Below the pieces are notes generated by a model. The model made no database searches. It had not been told where the DNA came from and saw nothing but the letters and a program-made list of their open reading frames with translations. The position numbers and the translations under genes were made by a program. A stretch of DNA of 13,556 nucleotides from VBAS01 sp964581455 (GTDB taxonomy: Bacteria > Bacteroidota > Bacteroidia > Chitinophagales > Chitinophagaceae), in the NCBI GenBank assembly GCA_964581455.1, contig CAZOOT010000094.1, forward strand, positions 1 through 13,556, written 5' to 3'. Numbering within the stretch: position 1 is the stretch's first letter; each line of letters opens with the position of its first letter. Shown here piece after piece: positions 6,015 to 13,534 of the stretch.

Positions 6015-7490
6015 AATTTCTGAATTTTTATTTTGAGGTTTCATGATTGCCCAATAAATTAAAAATGACAATATGAAAGTTACGAACCATGCATAAGAAT
6101 ACAAATTAACCAGCCAGGACGGATACTGATCTGCTGTACAGATTCCAACTGCTACCAGAAAACCGGGAATTACCGGTATGATACTCACGATGAAAGCAAT
6201 CCATGCAGGTTTATTCCATCCTTTATAGATTCCGTTTACTTTAAATAATTCAGCCAGATCAAGCTTTGTTTTTCTTACCAGGTAATAATCACAAATCATA
6301 ATACCGGCTAAAGAACCGAGTAAAGCAGAATAAGCGATCAGCCAGCGAAAAATATATCCTTCAGGATCTGCGATCAGTTTCCAGGGAAAAATTATTATCC
6401 CAATTACACCTGTGATATATCCTCCCATTTTGAAACTAATCTTCTTTGGAGCCATATTGGCAAAACTGTTTGCAGGAGCAACAACATTGGCTGCAATATT
6501 TGTTGAAAGTGTCGCGATGGTTAATCCAAACATGGAGATAGCGATTACCAATGGAGAATCAAATTTTCCCATCAGCGCCACAGGATCCCAGATGGCTTCG
6601 CCATAGATCAATACAGTAGCACTGGTTACTGCAATGCCGATGAAAGAATAAAAAACCATGGTTGTTGGAAGTCCGATCACCTGTCCCAGTACCTGGTCTT
6701 TTTGTGAACGGGCATACCTGGTAAAATCCGGAATGTTCAATGAAAGTGTTGCCCAAAATCCAACCATGGCAGTTAATCCCGGAAAAAATATTTTCCAGAA
6801 ATCCACATTGCCCTGACCGGATAAAGTATAGGAAGCATTCAGAATATCATTCATGGAACCCACTCTTTGCCATGCCCAGATCAACAGGCCCAATCCAATT
6901 AATAATAAAAAAGGTGCAGCCCATGTTTCCAAAAGTTTGATGGAATCAATTCCTTTATAAACGATCCAGATATTGATAAACCAGAAAAACATAAAGCATC
7001 CGGCCTGTGCAAGATTTAACCCGATAAAATTTCCCAGATATACTGAGTCCGCCAATCCGGGTATCATTGTTAATAATAACTGGTAAATAGCTGCACCACC
7101 GATCCAAGTTTGAATTCCGAACCATCCACAGGCAACAAAGCCACGAAGCAAAGATGCGATCACTGCTCCTTTGATTCCAAAACTCAATCTTAAAAAAACC
7201 GGAAGCGGTACACCGTACTTAGTACCAACATGTGCATTTAATGTCATCGGAATTAATACAATCAGGTTTCCCAATAAAATAGTCAGCAATGCCTGCCACC
7301 AGTTCATACCCTGCTGGATCAGGCTGCTTGCCAGCATGTAGGTAGGAATACAAACAGCCATTCCTACCCAGATTGCAGCAATATGCCATTTGTTCCAGGT
7401 ACGTTGGGCAACAGGAACAGGAGCAATATCTTTATTGTATAAAGGGGAATGTGAAACGTCTTCGGAGAGTTCGATGATTTCGGAGTTCAT
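6012..7490 (-). CDS. NCS1-family nucleobase/hydantoin:cation symporter
   Basis: Inner-membrane importer of the nucleobase:cation symporter-1 family, a LeuT-fold protein with about 12 membrane segments; 492 residues is the normal length. The family motif around GFWATLSLNIPDFTRY (245-260) is clear. By comparison with the hydantoin transporter Mhp1, Trp123 and Gln127 (GWFGIQTW) and the STNIAANVVAPAN segment (329-341) correspond to substrate-binding regions. The hydrophilic N-terminus (1-35) and short C-terminus are cytoplasmic in the family. Placement just upstream of hydA, in a cluster with PreTA, suggests uracil, thymine or their dihydro forms as substrate; that assignment comes from context, since NCS1 members also carry allantoin, hydantoin, cytosine and purines. 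Heptamer arrays abut both ends of the gene. Confidence 0.9.
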   Translation of the reverse strand: MNSEIIELSEDVSHSPLYNKDIAPVPVAQRTWNKWHIAAIWVGMAVCIPTYMLASSLIQQGMNWWQALLTILLGNLIVLIPMTLNAHVGTKYGVPLPVFLRLSFGIKGAVIASLLRGFVACGWFGIQTWIGGAAIYQLLLTMIPGLADSVYLGNFIGLNLAQAGCFMFFWFINIWIVYKGIDSIKLLETWAAPFLLLIGLGLLIWAWQRVGSMNDILNASYTLSGQGNVDFWKIFFPGLTAMVGFWATLSLNIPDFTRYARSQKDQVLGQVIGLPTTMVFYSFIGIAVTSATVLIYGEAIWDPVALMGKFDSPLVIAISMFGLTIATLSTNIAANVVAPANSFANMAPKKISFKMGGYITGVIGIIIFPWKLIADPEGYIFRWLIAYSALLGSLAGIMICDYYLVRKTKLDLAELFKVNGIYKGWNKPAWIAFIVSIIPVIPGFLVAVGICTADQYPSWLVNLYSYAWFVTFILSFLIYWAIMKPQNKNSEI

Positions 7491-7491
7491 T

Positions 7492-7566
7492 TTGAATTAT
7501 TTTGAATGTTGAATTTTTAATTTTGAATGATGGCATCTCATTTTGCATTCAACATTCATCATTCAA
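7492..7566. repeat. Inverted TTGAATG heptamer arrays, aminotransferase-transporter gap
   Basis: A second heptamer family. Forward units around TTGAATG lie at 7502-7529 (with TTGAATT at 7492), and reverse units TTGAATG, ATGAATG, TTGAATG lie at 7566-7546 on the minus strand. Bases 7503-7514 (TGAATGTTGAAT) are the exact reverse complement of 7547-7558, giving a 12-bp stem. The aminotransferase stop codon (TGA, 7561-7559) is made from repeat sequence, and the forward arm begins immediately beside the transporter's start codon. Confidence 0.85.
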
Positions 7567-8917
7567 CACAATATTCATCTGCGACCGAAATTGCCAGAGA
7601 AATCATATCCAGACCTTCATCAATTTGTTCTTTGGTAACAATCAAAGGCGGTGCTGTGAAAATATAATTCCAGCGAACAAATGTATAGAGCCCAAGTTCT
7701 TTCAACTTAGCAGCTACTTTATTCATAATGACCATTTCTTCCGGCTTTGCATTGAAAGGCGCCATTGGTTCTTTTGTCTTCCTGTTTTTTACCAGTTCAA
7801 TACACCCAAGCAATCCTGTATTTCTGAAATCCCCAATACTGGGATGTTTCTTTTTTAACTCTTCCATCCTTTCATCCATATATTTTCCCATGGCTGCTGC
7901 ATTTTCTATCAACCCGTCATCTTCATAAATTTTCAAAACTTCCAGAGCTGCAGCACAACCAACCGGATGTGCTGAGTAAGTGAGTCCGAGCCAAAGAACA
8001 TTATCATCAAAATGAGCAGCGATCTTATCACTGACAATTAAAGCACCGAAAGGAATATAACCGGAAGTAATTCCTTTAGCTGTTGCGATCATATCCGGAA
8101 CAACTCCATAATTATCTACACCGAACCATTTGCCACAGCGGCCGAATCCGCTCATCACTTCATCGGCAATCAATAAAATTCCATGCTGATCACAGAGAGC
8201 TCTTATTTTTTGTAAATAATCAGGCGGATATTTTATACAACCGGATGAACCACTCTCTCCTTCCATAATGATGGCAGCAATGTTTTGTGGCCCTTCAAAT
8301 TCAATTACTCTTTGTACATGACTTACACATTCTCTCTGACAGGAATCAGGACCGGCTTGCCCGAAAGGACAACGATAACAGAATGGATCTTCCACATGAA
8401 TGATATTGGGAACCTGTTGCGAATCATTTGCCAGTTTTCTCGGATCACCTCCGGCAGTCATAGCGCCGTATGATGCTCCATGAAATGCACGGTATTTTGC
8501 AATGATCTTATGACGACCGGTATAGAGTCTTGCAAGTTTAATTGCATTCTCAATTGCAGAAGCACCACAAACAGTAAATAATGATTTGTTTAATCCTTTT
8601 GGAGATACAGATGCCAGTTTTTTTCCAAGCTCTCCCCTTGCTTTCGTTACACAACCAGGTGTAACAAAACTCACTTCCTGCATCTGTTTAACTACTGCAT
8701 CAGTTACCCGCTGGTCGCCATGTCCAATATTTACATTCATCAGCCCTGAAGAAAAATCCAGCCAGCGTTTGCCATCATGTTCATATAAATAAACTCCCTC
8801 GCCGTATTTAATGGCCGGCGGATCAATACCTTTTTGTTTACTCCAGGAGAACAGGGTATAATCCAGGTTGTCCCGGATGATTTCATGTGATAATGATATT
8901 GTTTTGGTTTGTGACAT
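7559..8917 (-). CDS. Class III aminotransferase, probable beta-alanine transaminase
   Basis: PLP-dependent fold-type I omega-aminotransferase, 452 residues, full length. The cofactor lysine is Lys281 (ATAKGITSGY), and Asp252 (ADEVMSGFGR) is the ring-nitrogen aspartate. The phosphate-binding segment CGASAIENAIKLAR is at 118-131. By context it transfers the amino group of beta-alanine (or beta-aminoisobutyrate) to pyruvate or 2-oxoglutarate, giving malonate semialdehyde (or methylmalonate semialdehyde) for MmsA. The acceptor cannot be told from sequence. A cysteine group at 180/183/193/197 (CYRCPFG...CQREC) is a feature of this subfamily and might bind metal. The start codon lies one base after the stop codon of the upstream secreted-protein gene (TAATATG), indicating translational coupling; the stop codon lies in the TTGAATG repeat. 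Confidence 0.92.
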   Translation of the reverse strand: MSQTKTISLSHEIIRDNLDYTLFSWSKQKGIDPPAIKYGEGVYLYEHDGKRWLDFSSGLMNVNIGHGDQRVTDAVVKQMQEVSFVTPGCVTKARGELGKKLASVSPKGLNKSLFTVCGASAIENAIKLARLYTGRHKIIAKYRAFHGASYGAMTAGGDPRKLANDSQQVPNIIHVEDPFCYRCPFGQAGPDSCQRECVSHVQRVIEFEGPQNIAAIIMEGESGSSGCIKYPPDYLQKIRALCDQHGILLIADEVMSGFGRCGKWFGVDNYGVVPDMIATAKGITSGYIPFGALIVSDKIAAHFDDNVLWLGLTYSAHPVGCAAALEVLKIYEDDGLIENAAAMGKYMDERMEELKKKHPSIGDFRNTGLLGCIELVKNRKTKEPMAPFNAKPEEMVIMNKVAAKLKELGLYTFVRWNYIFTAPPLIVTKEQIDEGLDMISLAISVADEYCVE

Positions 8918-8918
8918 A

Positions 8919-9944
8919 TTAATTTTTTAAATGCATTTTTCTATTTGAAGTAATGATCATTTTTTTAACCTGACGGGAATTATATACTTCATTTAATTGA
9001 ACTGCTGCTATTTTCAGGGTTACATTAATTGCGTCAGTCGCATGATCGTTTATAAAACCAAAGTACAAATTTCCCTTTTGGGTTGCCATTGATGAATAAT
9101 CATTCACGGCTTTCCCGTTTTTTACAAACCGGAACTGGCCTCCCGTGTTAAATAAGTTGAGGTTGTCAGCATCAAAAATCCAATAGCTGATATTATTTCC
9201 ACCAGACAGTTTCGGTATGGTTGCTGGCCTTCCAAGGGCCAATGCCGATAAAATATTATAATAAGGAAATTTTGAAACAACATTGCCTGAGTTTGCGATC
9301 AAATTTTTATTAGCCTCATCATAAGCCTGTAAACCTTCTTTATTTGAACTGATATAATAACTCCATGCAAACGTATTTGCCGGCAGCAAAATATTAAATA
9401 CGGCTTTGTTCCCCCCCGTATTTGAAGCTGGGTTCACCCTTATCAGCCTGTCCTGGAAAGTAATGAATACGGTATCTACCTTCTCAAGATATTCTTCAAT
9501 AGAAATATCATAAGTGGTATCGTTTACAAGATCAGTATAAACTGTAGGATCAAAATTTAAAGTTGCCGTAGATGCAGGAATTCTTTGAATTTTATATTTA
9601 CAGGTTTTGGGTAAAACTGATGTATTAGAAATCCTGAATTTGTAGATGCCGGTAGTTGAAATGTCAATTATTTTATTTGATATTTTTTTTATTTTGTTAG
9701 CAATGAACTTTGAAGCATAAGTTGGATATTCCTGAATTTCAACTTCTCTTACTTCTTTGCCGTTTACTTCTTCAAAATTAAAAACCAATTTATCGCCGGC
9801 CGCAAAACCAAAATAAAATATTTCATCAGTCATGATCCCGACTTTCACTGTGTTTTCTGCAATATCAACCGGGTTTTGCCCGGCAATCTGGATGCTGATT
9901 AAACAAACTAAAAATTGTATCAGGAGTATTTTTTTGAACTGCAT
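8919..9944 (-). CDS. Secreted protein of unknown function
   Basis: I do not recognise a named family. From the start chosen here it has 341 residues: a basic MQFKK, a hydrophobic stretch (LLIQFLVCLISIQIAG) fitting a Sec signal peptide, then a mostly beta-strand exported region. An early segment (GDKLVFNFEEVNGKEVREVEI, later STTGIYKFRISN) resembles a small beta-sandwich such as a GOLD or PPC domain; this is a weak impression. No lipobox, membrane anchor or C-terminal sorting domain is seen. An upstream ATG (9998) would add 18 residues, but that extension runs through a palindromic hairpin and would bury the signal peptide, so the later ATG is preferred. It lies between mmsA and the aminotransferase, one base before the latter's ATG, hence probably co-expressed with pyrimidine catabolism. 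Confidence 0.7.
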   Translation of the reverse strand: MQFKKILLIQFLVCLISIQIAGQNPVDIAENTVKVGIMTDEIFYFGFAAGDKLVFNFEEVNGKEVREVEIQEYPTYASKFIANKIKKISNKIIDISTTGIYKFRISNTSVLPKTCKYKIQRIPASTATLNFDPTVYTDLVNDTTYDISIEEYLEKVDTVFITFQDRLIRVNPASNTGGNKAVFNILLPANTFAWSYYISSNKEGLQAYDEANKNLIANSGNVVSKFPYYNILSALALGRPATIPKLSGGNNISYWIFDADNLNLFNTGGQFRFVKNGKAVNDYSSMATQKGNLYFGFINDHATDAINVTLKIAAVQLNEVYNSRQVKKMIITSNRKMHLKN

Positions 9945-9979
9945 GTTAGAAATTTTAATTGAATAACTAAAATTGTAAC

Positions 9980-10014
9980 CCAACTCAACCGGATTCAACC
10001 TCCGGAGGAGTTGG
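9980..10014. other. Interrupted palindrome in the mmsA-secreted protein gap
   Basis: CCAACTC (9980-9986) pairs with GAGTTGG (10008-10014), and within it CCGGA (9989-9993) pairs with TCCGG (10001-10005), separated by a 2x2 internal loop and closed by a 7-nt loop. This makes a 12-bp GC-rich hairpin in the mRNA 13 nt past the mmsA stop codon. No strong U-run follows on the minus strand, so attenuation, mRNA processing or stabilisation are all more likely than full termination. It is the only intercistronic gap of the cluster carrying a GC-rich palindrome in place of heptamers. Confidence 0.6.
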
Positions 10015-10026
10015 ACAGGCTTTCTT

Positions 10027-11484
10027 TTAACTCATCCAATTTATCCCGGCCTCGGGATTCCATTTAGTTGTACTCTTTTTAAGTTTGGTCCAGAATTCAA
10101 TAGAACTTTTCCCGGTAATATCACCTACGCCAAACTTACTTTCATTCCATCCGCCAAAACTGAATGGTTCTCTTGGCACAGGCACACCTACATTCACCCC
10201 AATCATTCCTGCACTGGCATGGTCAATAATATACCTTGCCATTCCGCCATTTTGTGTAAATACACTGGCAGCATTGCCATAAGGATTGGCATTTTCAATA
10301 GCAAGGGCTTCATCAACCGTGTTGGTTCGCATGATGGAAATAACTGGTCCAAAAATTTCTTCTTTCGCTACACTCATTTCAGGTTTTACATAATCTATTA
10401 CAGTCGGACCCACATAGGTTCCATTTTCTTTTCCTTCTACTTTTGTATTTCTTCCATCAAGCAATATTTTTGCACCGTCATTTTCTGCTTCAGTAATATA
10501 ATTTTCAATTCTTTCTTTTGACTCTCTGCTGATCACTGCCCCTAAATTTTTACCGGGGATAATTTTCTTTGCTTCCAGGCATATTTTTTCAATGATATGA
10601 TCAACATCACCTATTCCTATCATAGCACTGGCTGCCATACAACGCTGACCGGCGCAACCACTCATACTCGCTGCTACATTTTGCGCCGTCATATCTGCTT
10701 TTGCATCTGGTAAAACCATCAGGTGATTTTTTGCACCGCCCAATGCCAATGCTCTTTTAAAATTATGTGTTGCTCTCTGGTAAACATGTTTTGCAACTTT
10801 GGTAGAACCAACAAAAGAAACTGCTTCTATACCCGGATGATCACAAATTGCGTTCACTATTTCGCTATCGCCATGTATTATATTAAAAACTCCATCAGGC
10901 AAACCTGCTTCTTTTAAAAGCATGGCTAATCTTCCTGTGCTTAAAGGAACTTTTTCAGAAGGTTTTATTACCATACAATTTCCGAGTGCAATGGCATTGG
11001 GAATTGTCCAGTTGGGAACCATACTGGGAAAATTAAACGGAACAATAGAAGCAACCACACCCAACGGCACATGTTCAGTTCTGCATTCCACTCCCCTGCT
11101 TACTTCCAGTACTTCGCCTGTAACCAATTGAGGCAGCGAGCAGGCAAATTCACTTAATTCAATACTTTTTTCTATTTCGGCAGTTGCTTCGCTATAGGTT
11201 TTACCATTTTCTTCCTGTACCAGTTCGGATAATTCTTTCAAGTGTTTTTCCAAAAGATATTTATAACGAAAAAAAACCTGTACTCTTTCTTTAATAGGTG
11301 TTTTGCTCCAGCCTGGGAAAGCCGCTTTGCCTGATTTAACTGCGTTATCCAAATCTTTAGCAGTTGACATAGGCACTTTTGAGAGATGGTTACCGTCTAA
11401 TGGAGAAATGACATCAAGCGACCTGGAAGATGTAGCATCCACAAATTTTCCATTAATATAATTCTGAATTGCCGGATATTTCAT
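10027..11484 (-). CDS. mmsA: CoA-acylating (methyl)malonate-semialdehyde dehydrogenase
   Basis: Oxidises malonate semialdehyde to acetyl-CoA and CO2, or methylmalonate semialdehyde to propionyl-CoA and CO2, with NAD and CoA: the exit step from beta-alanine or beta-aminoisobutyrate to central metabolism. The 485 residues match the MmsA/IolA family. The catalytic cysteine is Cys282 in GQRCMA, preceded by Arg281. The region PFNFPSMVPNWTIPNAIALGN (149-169) and GGAKNH (249-254) are typical; the Asn in GGAKNH replaces the general-base Glu of hydrolytic aldehyde dehydrogenases, in keeping with CoA-dependent chemistry. It is the first gene of the putative catabolic operon, separated by 137 bp from dapA, which gives room for a promoter. 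Roles in valine or inositol breakdown are possible for the family, but no such genes are here. Confidence 0.94.
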   Translation of the reverse strand: MKYPAIQNYINGKFVDATSSRSLDVISPLDGNHLSKVPMSTAKDLDNAVKSGKAAFPGWSKTPIKERVQVFFRYKYLLEKHLKELSELVQEENGKTYSEATAEIEKSIELSEFACSLPQLVTGEVLEVSRGVECRTEHVPLGVVASIVPFNFPSMVPNWTIPNAIALGNCMVIKPSEKVPLSTGRLAMLLKEAGLPDGVFNIIHGDSEIVNAICDHPGIEAVSFVGSTKVAKHVYQRATHNFKRALALGGAKNHLMVLPDAKADMTAQNVAASMSGCAGQRCMAASAMIGIGDVDHIIEKICLEAKKIIPGKNLGAVISRESKERIENYITEAENDGAKILLDGRNTKVEGKENGTYVGPTVIDYVKPEMSVAKEEIFGPVISIMRTNTVDEALAIENANPYGNAASVFTQNGGMARYIIDHASAGMIGVNVGVPVPREPFSFGGWNESKFGVGDITGKSSIEFWTKLKKSTTKWNPEAGINWMS

Positions 11485-11524
11485 ATTGAAAGCTGGTATT
11501 AAAAATGAATAAATGAACCAAATT

Positions 11525-11550
11525 CCAAATTACTTTATTTTTTTCAGAAA
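11525..11550 (-). promoter_or_regulatory. Possible promoter of the pyrimidine-degradation cluster
   Basis: The largest heptamer-free gap before the cluster (11485-11621) has, on the minus strand, TTTCTG (11550-11545) and, 12 bases further on, TAATTTGG (11532-11525). These loosely resemble the Bacteroidota -33 TTTG and -7 TAnnTTTG elements, but neither is exact and the spacing is short. It would give a leader of about 35 nt to the mmsA ATG. No clear operator palindrome was found nearby. Confidence 0.25.
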
Positions 11551-11621
11551 TCGCAGCTGAAAAGCTTGTAATAATTTTTTAATGTAATGAAAATGAAGAC
11601 ACTAAAAGAAATAAATTGGAA

Positions 11622-12509
11622 TCATAAGACTGTCCTCATCAATTCTTTGATCTTTTGATGATGCTTATCAGATACCGGCCAAACCGGTAAACGGAAATGA
11701 TTCCCGCAAAGTCCCATTTCAGAAAGATAGGCTTTCAACCCACTTGGGCTGCCTTCTGCAAACATCGAAGCAATGATGTCGGTGTATTTGTAATGTATTT
11801 TTTGTGCTTCTTTAAATTTTCCCGCCAAACAAAGACGTACCATTTCAGCATAGTCTTTTGGATAAGCATTGGCCACAACGGAGATCAGTCCTTCGGCACC
11901 AGCAGCAATCATAGATAAGGTAATAGGATCGTCGCCACTGATCACCATAAAATCTGCCGGTTTGTTTTTAATGATATAATTGATTTGTGCAAAATCACCA
12001 CTGGCTTCTTTTGAAGCAAATATTTTTTTACACTCGTTTGCAATTCTTATTTGTGTTGCACCGGTTACATTCATTCCTGTTCTTGCCGGCACGTTGTACA
12101 TAATGATAGGTAAAGGAGTTGCTGCATTCAATGCTTTATAATGCTGAAAAATTCCTTCCTGGTTGGGTTTATTGTAATAAGGAGATACGGAAAGAATAGC
12201 ATCGTATCCTGTAAGATCAAAATTCTTAAACCCTTCGATCACTTCATTTGTATCATTGCCGCCTATACCGGCAACCAAAGGAACACGGCCTGCATTTATT
12301 TTATTGACAAAAGAAAAAACCTCCTGTTTTTCCTCGCCATGTATTGTAGCACTTTCCCCGGTGGTACCAAGCACAACCAGATATTCACACTTACCATCAA
12401 TAATGTGATTGATTATTTTTTCAAAACCTGGCCAGTCAATTTTTCCATCCTGTAAAAAAGGAGTAACAATGGCAACACCTGTTCCTGTAAATTTTTCTCT
12501 TAATGTCAT
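11622..12509 (-). CDS. dapA: 4-Hydroxy-tetrahydrodipicolinate synthase
   Basis: Condenses pyruvate with aspartate semialdehyde, the first committed step to diaminopimelate and lysine, in the cytoplasm. It has 295 residues, the usual length of this TIM-barrel class I aldolase. The Schiff-base lysine is Lys167 (FASKEASGDF), with Tyr138 (MYNVPARTG), Thr49/Thr50 (GTTGES), Tyr112 and Arg143 matching the catalytic triad and carboxylate-binding residues of E. coli DapA. It follows accA by 50 bp in the same direction and is probably read from the same or a nearby promoter. Other members of the superfamily (sialic acid lyase, dihydroxyglutarate aldolases) share the fold, but the full DapA residue set favours this assignment. 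No link to the pyrimidine genes downstream is needed. Confidence 0.93.
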   Translation of the reverse strand: MTLREKFTGTGVAIVTPFLQDGKIDWPGFEKIINHIIDGKCEYLVVLGTTGESATIHGEEKQEVFSFVNKINAGRVPLVAGIGGNDTNEVIEGFKNFDLTGYDAILSVSPYYNKPNQEGIFQHYKALNAATPLPIIMYNVPARTGMNVTGATQIRIANECKKIFASKEASGDFAQINYIIKNKPADFMVISGDDPITLSMIAAGAEGLISVVANAYPKDYAEMVRLCLAGKFKEAQKIHYKYTDIIASMFAEGSPSGLKAYLSEMGLCGNHFRLPVWPVSDKHHQKIKELMRTVL

Positions 12510-12528
12510 TTACTATTTTCAATATAAA

Positions 12529-12544
12529 ATTGTCAGTAGACAAT
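12529..12544 (-). other. Small hairpin between accA and dapA
   Basis: ATTGTC (12529-12534) and GACAAT (12539-12544) form a 6-bp perfect stem around AGTA. On the minus strand the stem is followed by a short T-rich stretch (TTTATATTG), so the message would carry a weak stem plus U-run 15 nt past the accA stop codon and about 20 nt before the dapA ATG. It could be a weak terminator or attenuator, or partly mask dapA translation initiation. Confidence 0.45.
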
Positions 12545-12559
12545 CCTTACTTAATAATT

Positions 12560-13534
12560 TCAACTCACTTCTTCCCAGAATCCCATTTTTCCGAATTTCA
12601 CTATACGTTGTTTCACTCTTTCTTCCGGAGCAATTTGTTTAAGCTCCTGCAATACCGGTTTTAAAAAATTTTTGAGGATCTGTGCTGCTTCCATATAATC
12701 CCAATGAGCTCCGCCAACCGGCTCCGGAATGATTGCGTCTATCAAACCGTAGCTTAACATTTTATCAGCTGTTAACTGCAACTGTTCTGCAGCCACTTCT
12801 TTTTTATCCCAGCTACGCCAGAGAATTGAAGAACAACTTTCGGGGCTAATCACGGTATACCAGGTATTTTCCATCATATATACCCTGTCACCAACACCAA
12901 TTCCCAAAGCTCCGCCACTGGCTCCTTCACCAATAATTACACAGATAACCGGAACTTTTAAGCGAATCATTTCATATATATTTCTGGCAATTGCTTCACC
13001 CTGTCCTCTTTCTTCAGCTTCCAGTCCTGGAAAAGCTCCGGGAGTATCAATTAATGTAATCACAGGTTTATTAAATTTCTCAGCCAGTTTCATGAGCCTT
13101 AGCGCTTTTCGATAACCTTCGGGATTAGCCATACCAAAATTTCGCATTTGACGCATTTTGGTATTGATTCCTTTTTGCTGTCCTATTATCATGACAGTTT
13201 CTCCATCGATTCTTGCAAAGCCGCCAATCATGGCTTTATCATCTTTCACATTCCGGTCTCCAAAGAGTTCCACGAAATCAGTGGTCATATTATTTATATA
13301 CTTCGTTGTATAAGGCCTGTCCGGGTGGCGGCTCAGCTGTACTCTTTGCCAACTGGAAAGTTTAGCGGTTATTTCCTTCCTTTTATCCAGAATGCTATCT
13401 TCCAGCTTCTGAATAGGTTCCGTCATGTCTACTTTGGTTTTCTCAGAATCATGCTTGTACTTTTCAATAGTATCAATCAGATCTTTGATTGGCTTTTCAA
13501 AGTCAAGAAACTGTCTGTTTGGATTAGATGGCAT
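12560..13534 (-). CDS. accA: Acetyl-CoA carboxylase carboxyltransferase subunit alpha
   Basis: Alpha subunit of the carboxyltransferase half of bacterial acetyl-CoA carboxylase; with AccD it moves the carboxyl group from biotin-BCCP to acetyl-CoA, giving malonyl-CoA for fatty acid synthesis. The 324 residues match the usual 315-325. An N-terminal helical region (about 1-60, FLDFEKPIKDLIDTIEKY then DKRKEITAKLSSWQRVQLSRHPDRP) precedes the crotonase-fold core. Core motifs include ELFGDR, GFARIDG, IDTPGAFPG, and GEGASGGALGIGVGDRV, the glycine-rich oxyanion region; the conserved EGSPE-like turn appears as VISPESCSSILW. The start ATG lies 22 bases inside the window edge, so the gene is complete but its promoter is mostly outside. 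dapA follows 50 bp downstream. Confidence 0.96.
   Translation of the reverse strand: MPSNPNRQFLDFEKPIKDLIDTIEKYKHDSEKTKVDMTEPIQKLEDSILDKRKEITAKLSSWQRVQLSRHPDRPYTTKYINNMTTDFVELFGDRNVKDDKAMIGGFARIDGETVMIIGQQKGINTKMRQMRNFGMANPEGYRKALRLMKLAEKFNKPVITLIDTPGAFPGLEAEERGQGEAIARNIYEMIRLKVPVICVIIGEGASGGALGIGVGDRVYMMENTWYTVISPESCSSILWRSWDKKEVAAEQLQLTADKMLSYGLIDAIIPEPVGGAHWDYMEAAQILKNFLKPVLQELKQIAPEERVKQRIVKFGKMGFWEEVS

Noticed and set aside
7976..8400. Metal-binding insertion in the aminotransferase (cysteines 180-197) as a novel feature
   Set aside because: Similar CYRCPFG-type cysteine motifs are common in this class III aminotransferase subfamily, so it is noted in the gene entry only.
9945..9998. 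Longer form of the secreted protein starting at 9998
   Set aside because: The 18 extra residues would be encoded partly by the palindrome at 9980-10014 and would push the signal peptide away from the N-terminus; the ATG at 9944 gives a normal Sec signal.
11549..11567. Terminator hairpin after dapA (AGCT-GAAA-AGCT)
   Set aside because: Only a 4-bp stem and no T-run adjacent to it on the minus strand.
11622..13534. accA and dapA as members of the pyrimidine operon
   Set aside because: They are housekeeping genes separated from mmsA by 137 bp with possible promoter sequence, and their gaps lack the heptamer arrays.
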